Shown piece after piece: positions 8,209 to 16,653 of a stretch of 64,000 nucleotides of DNA (within the stretch, counting starts at the first letter, position 1; each line of letters opens with the position of its first letter). The notes below the pieces were generated by a model that saw only the letters and a list, made by a program, of their open reading frames with translations, made no database searches and was not told the DNA's origin. Source of the stretch: CAYVBJ01 sp964449075 (GTDB lineage Bacteria > Bacteroidota > Rhodothermia > Balneolales > Balneolaceae); NCBI GenBank assembly GCA_964449075.1, contig CAYVBJ010000008.1, positions 40,258-104,257 on the forward strand, read 5' to 3'. A program made the position numbers and the translations under genes.

Positions 8209-10194
8209 TCAATCGCTGGTACCAGTACCATATGAAATTGGAACGTCAGAACCTGCAGGAGAAACTCTTGCATATCCCTGCATCTCCTGGTGGAGTGCTG
8301 AACAGAAGTCTGTGCAATAGAACGGGAATACACCGGCTTTCTGTGGCTTCCAGGTCAGTGTTCTGGTTTCACCCGGCATAATGAGAATTTCAGAGGTGTT
8401 TGCACCCATCATCGCAAATCCGTGTGGTACATCCCAGTCTTGTTCCAGGTTTGTAACATGGAAATAGACAGTATCGCCAACTTTAATACCCTCAATATTA
8501 TCAGGTGTAAAATGGCTTCGAATGGATGTCATATAAACATGTACGTTGTCACCATCGCGCTCAACGCGGGTTTCGCCCTCAGACTTAGCAGCTCTTGGAT
8601 GCTCGTTATCTTCCAGCTGATAAAATCGCACCTGATTCTCTTTCACCAGGTCAGCACGTAATCCCTGGGCATAGTGAGGCTCACCGTCCGTCGGGAAATC
8701 GAGCAGAAGCTCCATCTTATCGCCGGAGATATCAATCAGCTGTGCCGAGTGGAACAACTCCGGACCGGTTGGCAGGTACCTGTCTTTCGTGATTTTATTC
8801 AGTGCCACCAGGTATTTACCATCAGGATTCATCGTATCACCACCCGGAATCATAAGGTGTCCCGGAGAGTAGTATGCATCAATGCGATCCACTACTTCAA
8901 ACGTTTCGAGACTCCATTTTACAATTTCGGATGAGATGAATGCAGTTGTATATGCATAGCCATTACCATCGAACTCAGTGTGCAGTGTACCTATTCCGGC
9001 GTTTTCAACCTCAGCCTGAATAATTGAATCATAATTCAGAACAGGGATTCCATCGATTTCGCCTTCATAATCCTCATTCTCAATTGCCTGCTGGATTTTT
9101 TCGAACGAATGCACGGGCAGTACAGAAGAGAGTTTGCCGCCGGCTACGATATAGCGACCGGTCGGATCCACATCAACACCGTGGGGTGATTTTGGAGTTG
9201 GCAGGTAATAGATGATACCGGGATGGTCGGCAGGATCAAGCACGCGAACAGTTTCAATCTTCTCAGATTTTGCCAGCTGTTGACTGTGATCCATATAATT
9301 GCGATAGTGCTCGCCTGGTACTTCCCTTCCTGCTCCTTCTGCAACCAGGTCAGCTGCTTTTCTCCAGTTTATAGCAGCGATAAAATCTTTGTCATTTCTG
9401 GAGGCATTTCTTTCAAGAAGCGTATGAGCCTCTTCACTGTTATAGCTTGTGAAGAACGCCCAGTCTTCAGATGGACCTTTACCGGCATGGGATAAATCAT
9501 AGTTATATCCGGGAACCAGTATTTGAAAGTCTACACTCATTTCGCCTTCGTCGCCCACTTTAATAAAAGATATTGTTCCCTTAAAATTACCGGCATATTC
9601 AGAAATTGGCATATCTTGGTTTTCAAGATTTTCTTCATCCATAGGAATGCTAAAACGGGTGGCTGCCGATACATACTCCGTATTTACAGTCACAAATGAT
9701 GATGCGTGGTTTCCTGCTGAGTTCGGAATTTCAATAATCTCTGCTGTGCTGAAATCGCGAAGATCTATTCTTGCAATGCGGGGCGTATTGTTTGCATTCA
9801 TAAATATCCAGCGTCCATCGAGTTCACCATTCGTCTGTGATCCTTCCGGGTGATGGGCATCATCCCAGGGAACGAAACCATGGCTTGTCATCAGCATCGG
9901 GTTTGTCTCTTCAATATACCCATAGCCGGTTGTCGGTGATTGAGAAAAGACAGGGACCGTATAGATATGTCTTCCTGAGGGTATACCGTAGACGGTTAAC
10001 TGACCGCTGTAACCGCCTGAGAAAAACCCATAATATTCATCGTGTTCTCCCGGCGCAACGTACACTTTTTGCGCCGCATCTCCCGTGCCCGACAACTGCT
10101 GCTGGGCCGGACATCCGTACAAGAGTACACCGGCTATCAAGATCGCCGGCAAACCCCACCATAATTTTCGATTACTATTTGATTTGTTATCCAT
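8209..10194 (-). CDS. nosZ: Clade II nitrous oxide reductase, predicted lipoprotein
   Basis: This is the terminal reductase that converts N2O to N2 in the periplasm. The 661-residue protein has a beta-propeller domain with the CuZ His pair in DDAHHPEGS (His114/115) and further His residues such as His163. The C-terminal cupredoxin carries the CuA motif YCTDFCSALHQEM (Cys627, Cys631, His635, Met638) plus an upstream His in VPHGFAMMG. The export signal lacks a twin-arginine motif and ends in the lipobox LYGC (Cys28). A Sec signal is the mark of clade II enzymes, and the lipobox suggests membrane anchoring. The cytochrome c gene is 44 bp upstream. Confidence 0.97.
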   Translation of the reverse strand: MDNKSNSNRKLWWGLPAILIAGVLLYGCPAQQQLSGTGDAAQKVYVAPGEHDEYYGFFSGGYSGQLTVYGIPSGRHIYTVPVFSQSPTTGYGYIEETNPMLMTSHGFVPWDDAHHPEGSQTNGELDGRWIFMNANNTPRIARIDLRDFSTAEIIEIPNSAGNHASSFVTVNTEYVSAATRFSIPMDEENLENQDMPISEYAGNFKGTISFIKVGDEGEMSVDFQILVPGYNYDLSHAGKGPSEDWAFFTSYNSEEAHTLLERNASRNDKDFIAAINWRKAADLVAEGAGREVPGEHYRNYMDHSQQLAKSEKIETVRVLDPADHPGIIYYLPTPKSPHGVDVDPTGRYIVAGGKLSSVLPVHSFEKIQQAIENEDYEGEIDGIPVLNYDSIIQAEVENAGIGTLHTEFDGNGYAYTTAFISSEIVKWSLETFEVVDRIDAYYSPGHLMIPGGDTMNPDGKYLVALNKITKDRYLPTGPELFHSAQLIDISGDKMELLLDFPTDGEPHYAQGLRADLVKENQVRFYQLEDNEHPRAAKSEGETRVERDGDNVHVYMTSIRSHFTPDNIEGIKVGDTVYFHVTNLEQDWDVPHGFAMMGANTSEILIMPGETRTLTWKPQKAGVFPFYCTDFCSALHQEMQGYARVSPAGSDVPISYGTGTSD

Positions 10195-10238
10195 TGTACC
10201 GTGACTTTTTAATTGTGGTTTATTTGTAGTGTGTAAAA

Positions 10239-10733
10239 TTATTCCATCTCAATTGTTCTGAAATACTCAACGATGGCTCTCGCTTCGTCAATTGTTACAT
10301 TTTGGTAAGGCATCGGGGACATGTACTCCTGCATCATTTTTTTCCCCTCAGGATGTTTTTTTGTCATTTCATCCGGATTCATGATCATGTTCATCGCATA
10401 TGTTGCACTGCGGCGATCCAGTATTTCCCCCGCTGCCGGGCCTATATAACGCTCTTTTGGTTTGTGGCAGGCTGAACATTTGGCTTCGAAAATCTCCTCG
10501 CCTCTCGCCGCCATCTCTTCATCCAGTTCACCCAGTTCAACTACTTCATCAACCGGGCCTATTCCGTGTTTTAACTCAAACTCCGTGAGTCCTGATGCCT
10601 CCTGCGCCGATCCATTTGACTGGCCGGCTTCACCGTCTGAATCACCACCTGAACAAGCCTGCAACAAAGTGATTGAAAAAACCGTCAACAGAAGAACATA
10701 AAAGTTAAATGTTAATCGTCTCATCATTATCAT
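10239..10733 (-). CDS. Monoheme cytochrome c lipoprotein, probable electron donor to NosZ
   Basis: This 164-residue exported protein has a signal ending in the lipobox LLQAC, followed by a Ser/Gly/Glu-rich linker (about residues 28-50). The class I cytochrome c domain has the heme-binding motif CSACH and a distal Met candidate in YMSPMPYQNV. It is the first gene of the nosZ transcription unit, so electron transfer to NosZ is the likely role. Starts at 10733, 10727 or 10724 are all possible; the signal peptide works with each. Confidence 0.9.
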   Translation of the reverse strand: MIMMRRLTFNFYVLLLTVFSITLLQACSGGDSDGEAGQSNGSAQEASGLTEFELKHGIGPVDEVVELGELDEEMAARGEEIFEAKCSACHKPKERYIGPAAGEILDRRSATYAMNMIMNPDEMTKKHPEGKKMMQEYMSPMPYQNVTIDEARAIVEYFRTIEME

Positions 10734-10851
10734 GTACTGTTTTTATTAAAGTTAATATTTATGTTACCCTTCAATTTTATTTATTCCTGTAGTGTTTTCT
10801 TGATAAAAAGAGTCCGCATCATTTAACAGTTTTAATATTAGCGGATTTAAT

Positions 10852-10867
10852 AGTGTTTTGTCTTAAT
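10852..10867. promoter_or_regulatory. Operator-like site upstream of cytochrome c-nosZ
   Basis: The 16-mer AGTGTTTTGTCTTAAT here is identical to the core of the palindrome upstream of the Rrf2-type regulator (11370-11385). It lies about 120 bp upstream of the cytochrome c start. Only the right half matches the full palindrome; the left arm keeps just a loose TTAA-A match. A further partial match (AGTGTTTTCTT) occurs near 10793. Binding by the neighbouring regulator is inferred. Confidence 0.5.
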
Positions 10868-10886
10868 TTATAGTTTTTAAAAAAAT

Positions 10887-11348
10887 TTATTCACTTTCCG
10901 TAAATTCAAATCCGCCCTCAGCGGTCATACGCAGATTACCGGCTTTTCCTCGTTTTGCCAGCTCTATCAACGTTGTGGATTCAAGCATATCGCGTATTGA
11001 ATCACGTGTTTCGGCCCATTTATCGTGAAGGGGACACGGTTTCATGATACCACAGCCCGGAAGACCAAGCGCACATTCCGTAAAAAGGCTCTCTCCATCA
11101 ATAGCCGTTACTATTTCTAACAGGGTAATTTGATCACCTGTTCTGGTAAGACGAACTCCCCCGTTAGGGCCTTTGAACGACTCCAGCATTCCCTCACCTG
11201 TCAGTATCTGCAAAATTTTGGTCAGAAAGTGAAAAGAAATCTCCAAATCATCACTCATTTTACGGATTGGCGTATAACCATCTTTATTTAGAGAAGCTAA
11301 ATAGAGAGTTGCCCGCAACCCATAAACACATGATTTTGATAACAGCAT
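10887..11348 (-). CDS. Rrf2-family regulator, NsrR/IscR-like, with three Cys ligands
   Basis: The 153-residue protein has the N-terminal winged helix of the Rrf2 family (VYGLRATLYLA, then the ISFHFLTKILQILT recognition helix and GPNGGVRLTR wing). Three cysteines, Cys92, Cys99 and Cys105 (ECALGLPGCGIMKPC), are spaced X6 and X5, close to the X5/X5 pattern of the NO sensor NsrR. An iron-sulfur cluster that reacts with NO or redox state is therefore likely. It sits directly upstream of the cytochrome c-nosZ unit and is preceded by a perfect palindrome, which suggests autoregulation and control of N2O respiration. Whether it is NsrR proper or another Rrf2 subtype cannot be decided by eye. Confidence 0.9.
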   Translation of the reverse strand: MLLSKSCVYGLRATLYLASLNKDGYTPIRKMSDDLEISFHFLTKILQILTGEGMLESFKGPNGGVRLTRTGDQITLLEIVTAIDGESLFTECALGLPGCGIMKPCPLHDKWAETRDSIRDMLESTTLIELAKRGKAGNLRMTAEGGFEFTESE

Positions 11349-11360
11349 AATAGATTTTAA

Positions 11361-11388
11361 TATATTAAGAGTGTTTTGTCTTAATATA
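11361..11388. promoter_or_regulatory. Perfect palindromic operator of the Rrf2-type regulator
   Basis: Arms TATATTAAGA and TCTTAATATA are exact reverse complements separated by GTGTTTTG. The 28-bp site ends 13 bp upstream of the regulator's ATG, where a repressor would block transcription. The length and dyad symmetry fit binding by an Rrf2 dimer. Related sites are at 10852-10867 and 18072-18087. Confidence 0.7.
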
Positions 11389-11506
11389 GCCAGCTCTCAA
11401 ACAACTTTCCACTATTTATGACAAAATATTTTTTGAACTTCCTTGATTAAAAATCCTGCAAATAAATAATGCTAAACTAAATCACACTATTTAATAGTTA
11501 TTACAT

Positions 11507-11573
11507 GCGGACTGTGATCATTCCTGCTTATAGTCAGGGCATAAACTCTCTTTCGGAATAAGTCACAGTCCGC
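11507..11573. other. Long imperfect hairpin between the copper receptor and the regulator
   Basis: Arms 11507-11524 and 11555-11573 pair over 16 positions: an 11-bp perfect outer stem (GCGGACTGTGA with its complement), a small internal loop, then ATTCC/GGAAT. The loop is about 30 bases. It begins 7 bases past the receptor's stop codon. On the minus strand a run of seven T precedes rather than follows it, so it is not a standard terminator. It may protect the 3' end of the receptor mRNA or be part of the regulator's leader. Confidence 0.5.
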
Positions 11574-11580
11574 AAAAAAA

Positions 11581-13890
11581 TTAAAATTGCAAGTTCAATT
11601 CAACGAATGCGCTTCTTCCGGGTTCATATAAATATTGACTGCCGGTTCCTGCTATTCCCGGATTTAATCGCCTGTTGAGATGTTCGAAATAGGCATTATC
11701 CAGTAGGTTCCTGATGCCGGCTGAAAGTGAAATTCCTTTATAAATTCCGGCTCCCATGTTTGCATCCACAACCCAGAACCCGGGTGTTCTGCCTTCTCCG
11801 AATGATTCATCAAATCGATTTTGGGCAAAAACCCGGCGCCCACTTATTTCATGAGTCAGATTGCCTGAAAATATCGAACCTCCCAGGGCAAACGTCATTT
11901 CAAGTGGTGGTATTTCTGCAACCGGTGAATTTGTATCCCGGTATTCAGCTCTCGTATAAGCTGTACCCATAGTCAGATACCACTGCCTTGCAATTGCATA
12001 ATCCATGGTCAATTCAAATCCTGTAAAAAGTGCATCGCCGCGATTTTGAAATACCCTTACCCCCGGCGCTCCCATTCCCACCGGCTCGAGGTCAGGATCA
12101 ACTACAGCCGAAATGTAATTGGACATGTAAGAAGCAAAAAGTGTGGTCTCAAACGTCAGGTCACGAATCCCTGACTGAAACATGAAATCAATCTGGTTAT
12201 TCTTTTCTGCGTTCAGAGACGGGTTACCACTGTACTCAAATCCATCCTGGCCAATCGTAAGAAAATTGATATATCTCTCTGTAATATCCGGGCTTCTGAC
12301 TCCCCTGCTGATAAAGATACCGATACTTGTGGCACCGGACAGAGATTTTGTAGCCCCACCGCTGACACTGAAATTGAAATGATCAGAATCCATATCCAGA
12401 TTTTCAAAACGGGGAGCAGGATCATTTGATCTTGCCATGTTCAGGTCAACTCTCGATCCGATGGTAAGTGTCCAGCTGCCCGAGTAATGCTCGGTACCGG
12501 CATAAAGTCCGGCATTGGTTACAGTTGCATCCTGCCACAAATTTACAGCAGCTTTTCCTCCTGCATTAGGCCCTGCCTTAAAATCGACAAAACGGGTCCC
12601 GTCTGCATTTTGATGATCTACACCCGCAAGCACCGACCACATTCCGGACGATAACAATCCTTTAGCTTTCGCCTGAAATCCGTACGACTCGGTTTCAGCC
12701 AGGGCAACAGCATCACGCATTGCAAAAGTTTCCCGGTTGTGATTATTCATTTCGTGATCCACAAAGCTCCAGTAACCATTCACAGATAGTGATTGTACTG
12801 TCGATTCTCCCGAACCACTCCATTCGTACCCTGATTTCAGCTTATAGGTATCATCGATGGCCATATCCATAGCAAGAGCCGGGAAATCTGCATCCCGGAT
12901 AAACGACTGGCCCCAGCCAATTGAGATTTTCTGAGAATCACTAATATGATATCCTGCATCCAGACTGTAATCGTACGACTCAAAACCGGCAGGGGTTCTG
13001 TTTCCCGACCCATTCTTGTAATCATCGGTAGATGAAAGCCCTCCGCTGAGCTGAACATCCCATTTTCTGGAACCGCTGTTAATTCGAAAATCTGTCTTCC
13101 GGTGCCCTGTATTACTTTCAAAGCCCGCACGCACATCTCCATTCACAGTAAAGGTTTCAAATCTCTCGGGCTGACGCTTTATAAAATTCACCGTGCCGCC
13201 AAAAGCCGGTCCGTATTGGAGTGCATGAGGGCCCATATGAACTTCCACGCGTTCAATATCGGTCAAACGAATGTGGGACGTCGGCGGATCCATTCTGTTT
13301 GGACATGCTGCCGCGGTAGTGGAAAGGCCATTCAGCCTCACGTTTAAACGGCTGCCGCTCAACCCTCTTAATACAGGGTCAATTCCAAATCCGCCTTTCC
13401 TGATTCCTGACACGTTAGCCGCACTTTTCAGGAAAGATCCTGAATCGATAGGCAAAAATGCATTTTCATCGGAATCCATCTGCTGCTCCGGATTTCGCCT
13501 AACTCTGTGGGCCAAAACCGTTACCGGGTTGAGAGTCGCTGAACCTTTTTCAAGATAGATGGAAACGGGTTCATCTAACATCTCCTCTGAAAGTGCTTGT
13601 GAATAAGTAAGAAAGCCAAGATGACTTACATTTAATTTCAGCGATTCATTAAATGCTTGCAGGGTAATTCTGAATTTTCCCTTTTTATCGGTGGTAACAG
13701 CTTTTTGCTTGGTCTCAATAAAAACGTGAGCTCCGGGAACAGGTTCTTTCGTGTCGGCCGAATAAACTGTTCCGGCAATTATGAAATCAGATTTTGAATT
13801 ATCTGATGTAACAGTTTGAGATAATGCGGGTAAAACGGTGATAAAGAGATACAATATCCCCGCAATACCTGCAATTCTTAGATTAAACAT
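11581..13890 (-). CDS. TonB-dependent copper receptor, NosA/OprC-like
   Basis: This 769-residue outer-membrane receptor has a Sec signal (to about residue 24) and a carboxypeptidase-regulatory-like beta-sandwich (about 36-115). A plug domain (about 140-240) and a 22-strand type barrel ending in FVELNLQF follow. The plug contains ACPNRMDPPTSHI (Cys196, Met200), the motif that marks TonB copper receptors such as NosA and OprC, where Cys and Met bind copper. NosA is required in some denitrifiers to load NosZ. The position upstream of the Rrf2 regulator and nosZ fits copper uptake for the N2O reductase. The ExbB-ExbD-TonB set at 42-44 kb could energise it. Confidence 0.9.
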   Translation of the reverse strand: MFNLRIAGIAGILYLFITVLPALSQTVTSDNSKSDFIIAGTVYSADTKEPVPGAHVFIETKQKAVTTDKKGKFRITLQAFNESLKLNVSHLGFLTYSQALSEEMLDEPVSIYLEKGSATLNPVTVLAHRVRRNPEQQMDSDENAFLPIDSGSFLKSAANVSGIRKGGFGIDPVLRGLSGSRLNVRLNGLSTTAAACPNRMDPPTSHIRLTDIERVEVHMGPHALQYGPAFGGTVNFIKRQPERFETFTVNGDVRAGFESNTGHRKTDFRINSGSRKWDVQLSGGLSSTDDYKNGSGNRTPAGFESYDYSLDAGYHISDSQKISIGWGQSFIRDADFPALAMDMAIDDTYKLKSGYEWSGSGESTVQSLSVNGYWSFVDHEMNNHNRETFAMRDAVALAETESYGFQAKAKGLLSSGMWSVLAGVDHQNADGTRFVDFKAGPNAGGKAAVNLWQDATVTNAGLYAGTEHYSGSWTLTIGSRVDLNMARSNDPAPRFENLDMDSDHFNFSVSGGATKSLSGATSIGIFISRGVRSPDITERYINFLTIGQDGFEYSGNPSLNAEKNNQIDFMFQSGIRDLTFETTLFASYMSNYISAVVDPDLEPVGMGAPGVRVFQNRGDALFTGFELTMDYAIARQWYLTMGTAYTRAEYRDTNSPVAEIPPLEMTFALGGSIFSGNLTHEISGRRVFAQNRFDESFGEGRTPGFWVVDANMGAGIYKGISLSAGIRNLLDNAYFEHLNRRLNPGIAGTGSQYLYEPGRSAFVELNLQF

Positions 13891-13974
13891 AGTTCATCCT
13901 GAATTTAATTTTAGGTTTTTTTTGCTGAATAACAGATCTGCTTTTTTGCAGCAGATTTGATCGGTATGGATGAA

Positions 13975-14424
13975 CTAAATCCTGGGCGGGTGAAAAACTT
14001 CTTTCAGCAAAAATGACGTGGCAGATTCTTTATAAAGATACCCCGAAGCGGTCTGATTAAGTACTCTCCTGATCGTCCGGGATTCCAGAAAAGCCACTTT
14101 ATCCAGTGTATTAACAATCAGAGAATCTGCAGAACTTCCGGAATCACTGTTACAATTGCATATAGACGGGCCTCTTTTGCTTTCTGAGTGATCCCCTGAA
14201 TTGGTATGACAAAATTTCCTCGTGTTATCAGCTTCCTTACCTGTGTGACAAAAACTACTCTCTCCCGACTCACTATCAGTAACGTTACATGCTGCACAGC
14301 TGCAAAAATGAGCGGCTTTATCACTATTTGTGATAGCCGAATAACTTATAAACAGAACTTTGTCTATACCACTTAGTGACATTAAAATTGTAAAAACCAG
14401 TAGTATATGTAAAACTTTCTCCAT
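13975..14424 (-). CDS. Small exported Cys/His-rich protein next to the copper receptor
   Basis: This 149-residue protein has an N-terminal hydrophobic segment (about 5-28). The polar middle holds clustered CSCAAC, FCH, FCH and CNC motifs (about residues 41-92), which suits binding of copper or another soft metal outside the cytoplasm. The C-terminal 50 residues are ordinary. I do not recognise the family. It ends 84 bp upstream of the copper receptor on the same strand, so it is probably the first gene of that unit and may present or sense copper. The function is inferred from composition and position. Confidence 0.7.
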   Translation of the reverse strand: MEKVLHILLVFTILMSLSGIDKVLFISYSAITNSDKAAHFCSCAACNVTDSESGESSFCHTGKEADNTRKFCHTNSGDHSESKRGPSICNCNSDSGSSADSLIVNTLDKVAFLESRTIRRVLNQTASGYLYKESATSFLLKEVFHPPRI

Positions 14425-14432
14425 AAATCCTT

Positions 14433-14456
14433 TAAATAATACACTAAATAATACAC
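14433..14456. repeat. Perfect tandem 12-bp repeat upstream of the Cys-rich gene
   Basis: TAAATAATACAC occurs twice head to tail, 8 bp before the ATG at 14424. It could be an iterated operator or a transcript leader feature. No regulator is identified. Confidence 0.6.
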
Positions 14457-14546
14457 TGATGTCTGATTCTAATCAAATAAAATGTTTATTTGATGAAGGA
14501 GATCTCTGTAATATCAAGTCTGTATAAGATATTCGATCCCGAATTA

Positions 14547-16604
14547 TTATTTTTCCAAATTTCCTCTCACATCCACTGCATATGCACCACTTCCGTTTTC
14601 CATTACATATAGAGGATTAATTTCCATTTCGGATATTTCAGGGTGATAATGAGCAATAAAACTCATTTTTAACAAAATATCTATAACGGCTTTTCTGTCA
14701 CCCGGCAGCAGATTTCTCCATCCTTGTAATTTTTTACCTGCAATGGTGGAATCCACTAATCTCTCCGCTTCCAGCTGACACAGCGGAGCAATTGCTGTCT
14801 CAATATCTTTATAAAGTTCCACATCTGTACCGCCTGAACCAAACAATACTGCGGGTCCAAACTGCGGATCCTGTTTTATTCCAATAATAACTTCCTGCCC
14901 ATTTTTCAGCATCTTCTGTATCAAAACTCCCTCGAACTCAAATCCCATTCTCTCTGCGGTTTCTGAGATCTCATTCCATGCCTTGAGAACATCTTCTTCG
15001 GCAGCCAGGTTGATTTTGACACCACCAATATCAGATTTATGTGTGTGCTTTTCGGATACCACCTTCATTACCACCGGGTAACCAATCTTGGCTGAGGCAT
15101 CCACAGCTTGCTTCAGAGAGCTGACTCTTTTCTGTGGAACTGCAGGAATACCATATTTCTCCAGGATCTGAAACCACTCTTTGTTTTCTAAATGGGAACC
15201 AATATTCTCTTTCTTAAAGTCAATTTTAATTTTTTCGCGGTTTTTTATCATTTCAAGCCACTCTTTTCTCTGAACCATAGCCGACAATACGGAAGCCGAT
15301 CGTTCAGGAAAAGAGACATTTGGCACTTTTCGCTTATGCAGAATGGCAAGTGCTTCGTCAACGGATGCTTTTCCCATGATGGAAGCTATCACCGGCTTGT
15401 TGTGAAGTCCGGCTGCTTCACCCACAACTTCGGCAAGGCTGGCCGGCAGGAACCAATCCTGCGGGGCCTGAATTACGATTACAGCATCAACATTCTCATC
15501 TGTTAGCAGAGACTCGAGAGCGAGTGTATAGGTAGCAGGCCCCGATCCCGCCAGAACATCTACCGGGTTACTGCAGCTTGCTGCCTTGGGCAGTCTCTTT
15601 TTTAAGTAGTTTTTTGTTTCATCAGAGAGTTCTGAAAGCTCTAATCCAAATTTTTCCAGGGCATCAACAGCTAAAATTGCGGGTCCGCCCGCATTCGTCA
15701 AAACCGCAACTCTCCGGCCTTCCGGCAGCGGCTGCCAGGCGAGAGCCCGTGCCCAATCAAACATCTCCTCCATTGTATGGGCTTCCAGAGCACCGCATTT
15801 CCTGAACGCGGCGCTGTGAACTTCTTTGCTTCCGGCCAGTGCTCCGGTATGTGAGGAGACCGCCTCTGCACCCTTACTGCTCTGGCCGCCCTTTAGAACA
15901 ATAAGTGGTTTTTCACGTGCGATTCTTTCTGCTCTTTTGAGAAACATCCTTCCATCCGAAATTCCTTCAATATAAGCTGTGACTACCCCGGTTTGAGGAT
16001 CTTCACCGATTACATCAATCATTTCTGTTTCAGTTACATCAATCTGGTTACCCAAACTCGCAATCCTCGAAAAGCCGACACCGGCACCACATGCCCAGTC
16101 AATAACAGCCGCAACCATCGCCCCCGATTGAGATATAAAACCGATATCTCCCTGTTCCGGCATTCCCACAACAAATGTGGTATTTACAGGCGTGTGGGTG
16201 TCAATTGTTCCAATACAGTTGGGGCCAATAATTCTGATTCCGTGCTTATCTGCAATCTTTTTTACCTGTTGTTCCAGTTTCACTCCCTCTTCCCCCGTCT
16301 CTCCAAATCCACCGCTCACAATGACGGTATATTTTACACCGGCTTCACCGCACTCTTTTAATACGGACGGAACTGTGGCAGCGGGGACCACAATCACAGC
16401 AAGATCTGCCGGCTTCGGAAGGTTACCAATGGACTTATAACATTGAACACCCAAAATTTCTGAGGCAAATTTATGAACCGGGTAGATGTTTCCCTTGAAC
16501 TTGTATTTCAAAAGATTTCTGACTACTCCATAACCCAGTTTATGCGGATCTCTCGAAGCCCCGATGACAGCGATATTTGCCGGTTTAAAAAAAGTTTCAA
16601 TCAT
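14547..16604 (-). CDS. ADP-forming acetyl/acyl-CoA synthetase, alpha-beta fusion
   Basis: The 685-residue protein joins a CoA-binding and succinyl-CoA-ligase-like alpha part (about 1-450) to an ATP-grasp beta part (about 470-685). The Rossmann motif is GASRDPHKLGYG, the phosphohistidine is expected at His252 (SSHTGALAG), and the beta part has YPVVMKVVS and the GGT/INPL metal-nucleotide region. Such enzymes interconvert acyl-CoA, ADP and phosphate with acid, CoA and ATP, and often save energy in amino acid fermentation. The neighbour upstream is tyrosine phenol-lyase, which releases pyruvate. The order alpha then beta in one chain is usual for bacterial forms. The substrate cannot be fixed from sequence. 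Confidence 0.9.
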   Translation of the reverse strand: MIETFFKPANIAVIGASRDPHKLGYGVVRNLLKYKFKGNIYPVHKFASEILGVQCYKSIGNLPKPADLAVIVVPAATVPSVLKECGEAGVKYTVIVSGGFGETGEEGVKLEQQVKKIADKHGIRIIGPNCIGTIDTHTPVNTTFVVGMPEQGDIGFISQSGAMVAAVIDWACGAGVGFSRIASLGNQIDVTETEMIDVIGEDPQTGVVTAYIEGISDGRMFLKRAERIAREKPLIVLKGGQSSKGAEAVSSHTGALAGSKEVHSAAFRKCGALEAHTMEEMFDWARALAWQPLPEGRRVAVLTNAGGPAILAVDALEKFGLELSELSDETKNYLKKRLPKAASCSNPVDVLAGSGPATYTLALESLLTDENVDAVIVIQAPQDWFLPASLAEVVGEAAGLHNKPVIASIMGKASVDEALAILHKRKVPNVSFPERSASVLSAMVQRKEWLEMIKNREKIKIDFKKENIGSHLENKEWFQILEKYGIPAVPQKRVSSLKQAVDASAKIGYPVVMKVVSEKHTHKSDIGGVKINLAAEEDVLKAWNEISETAERMGFEFEGVLIQKMLKNGQEVIIGIKQDPQFGPAVLFGSGGTDVELYKDIETAIAPLCQLEAERLVDSTIAGKKLQGWRNLLPGDRKAVIDILLKMSFIAHYHPEISEMEINPLYVMENGSGAYAVDVRGNLEK

Positions 16605-16653
16605 GTTTAACAGATGTATTCAAAATTAAAAAAGGTTTAGCCGCACCGGGAAG

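Noticed and set aside
11507..11573. Rho-independent terminator for the copper receptor
   Set aside because: The T-run is on the wrong side of the stem for minus-strand transcription.
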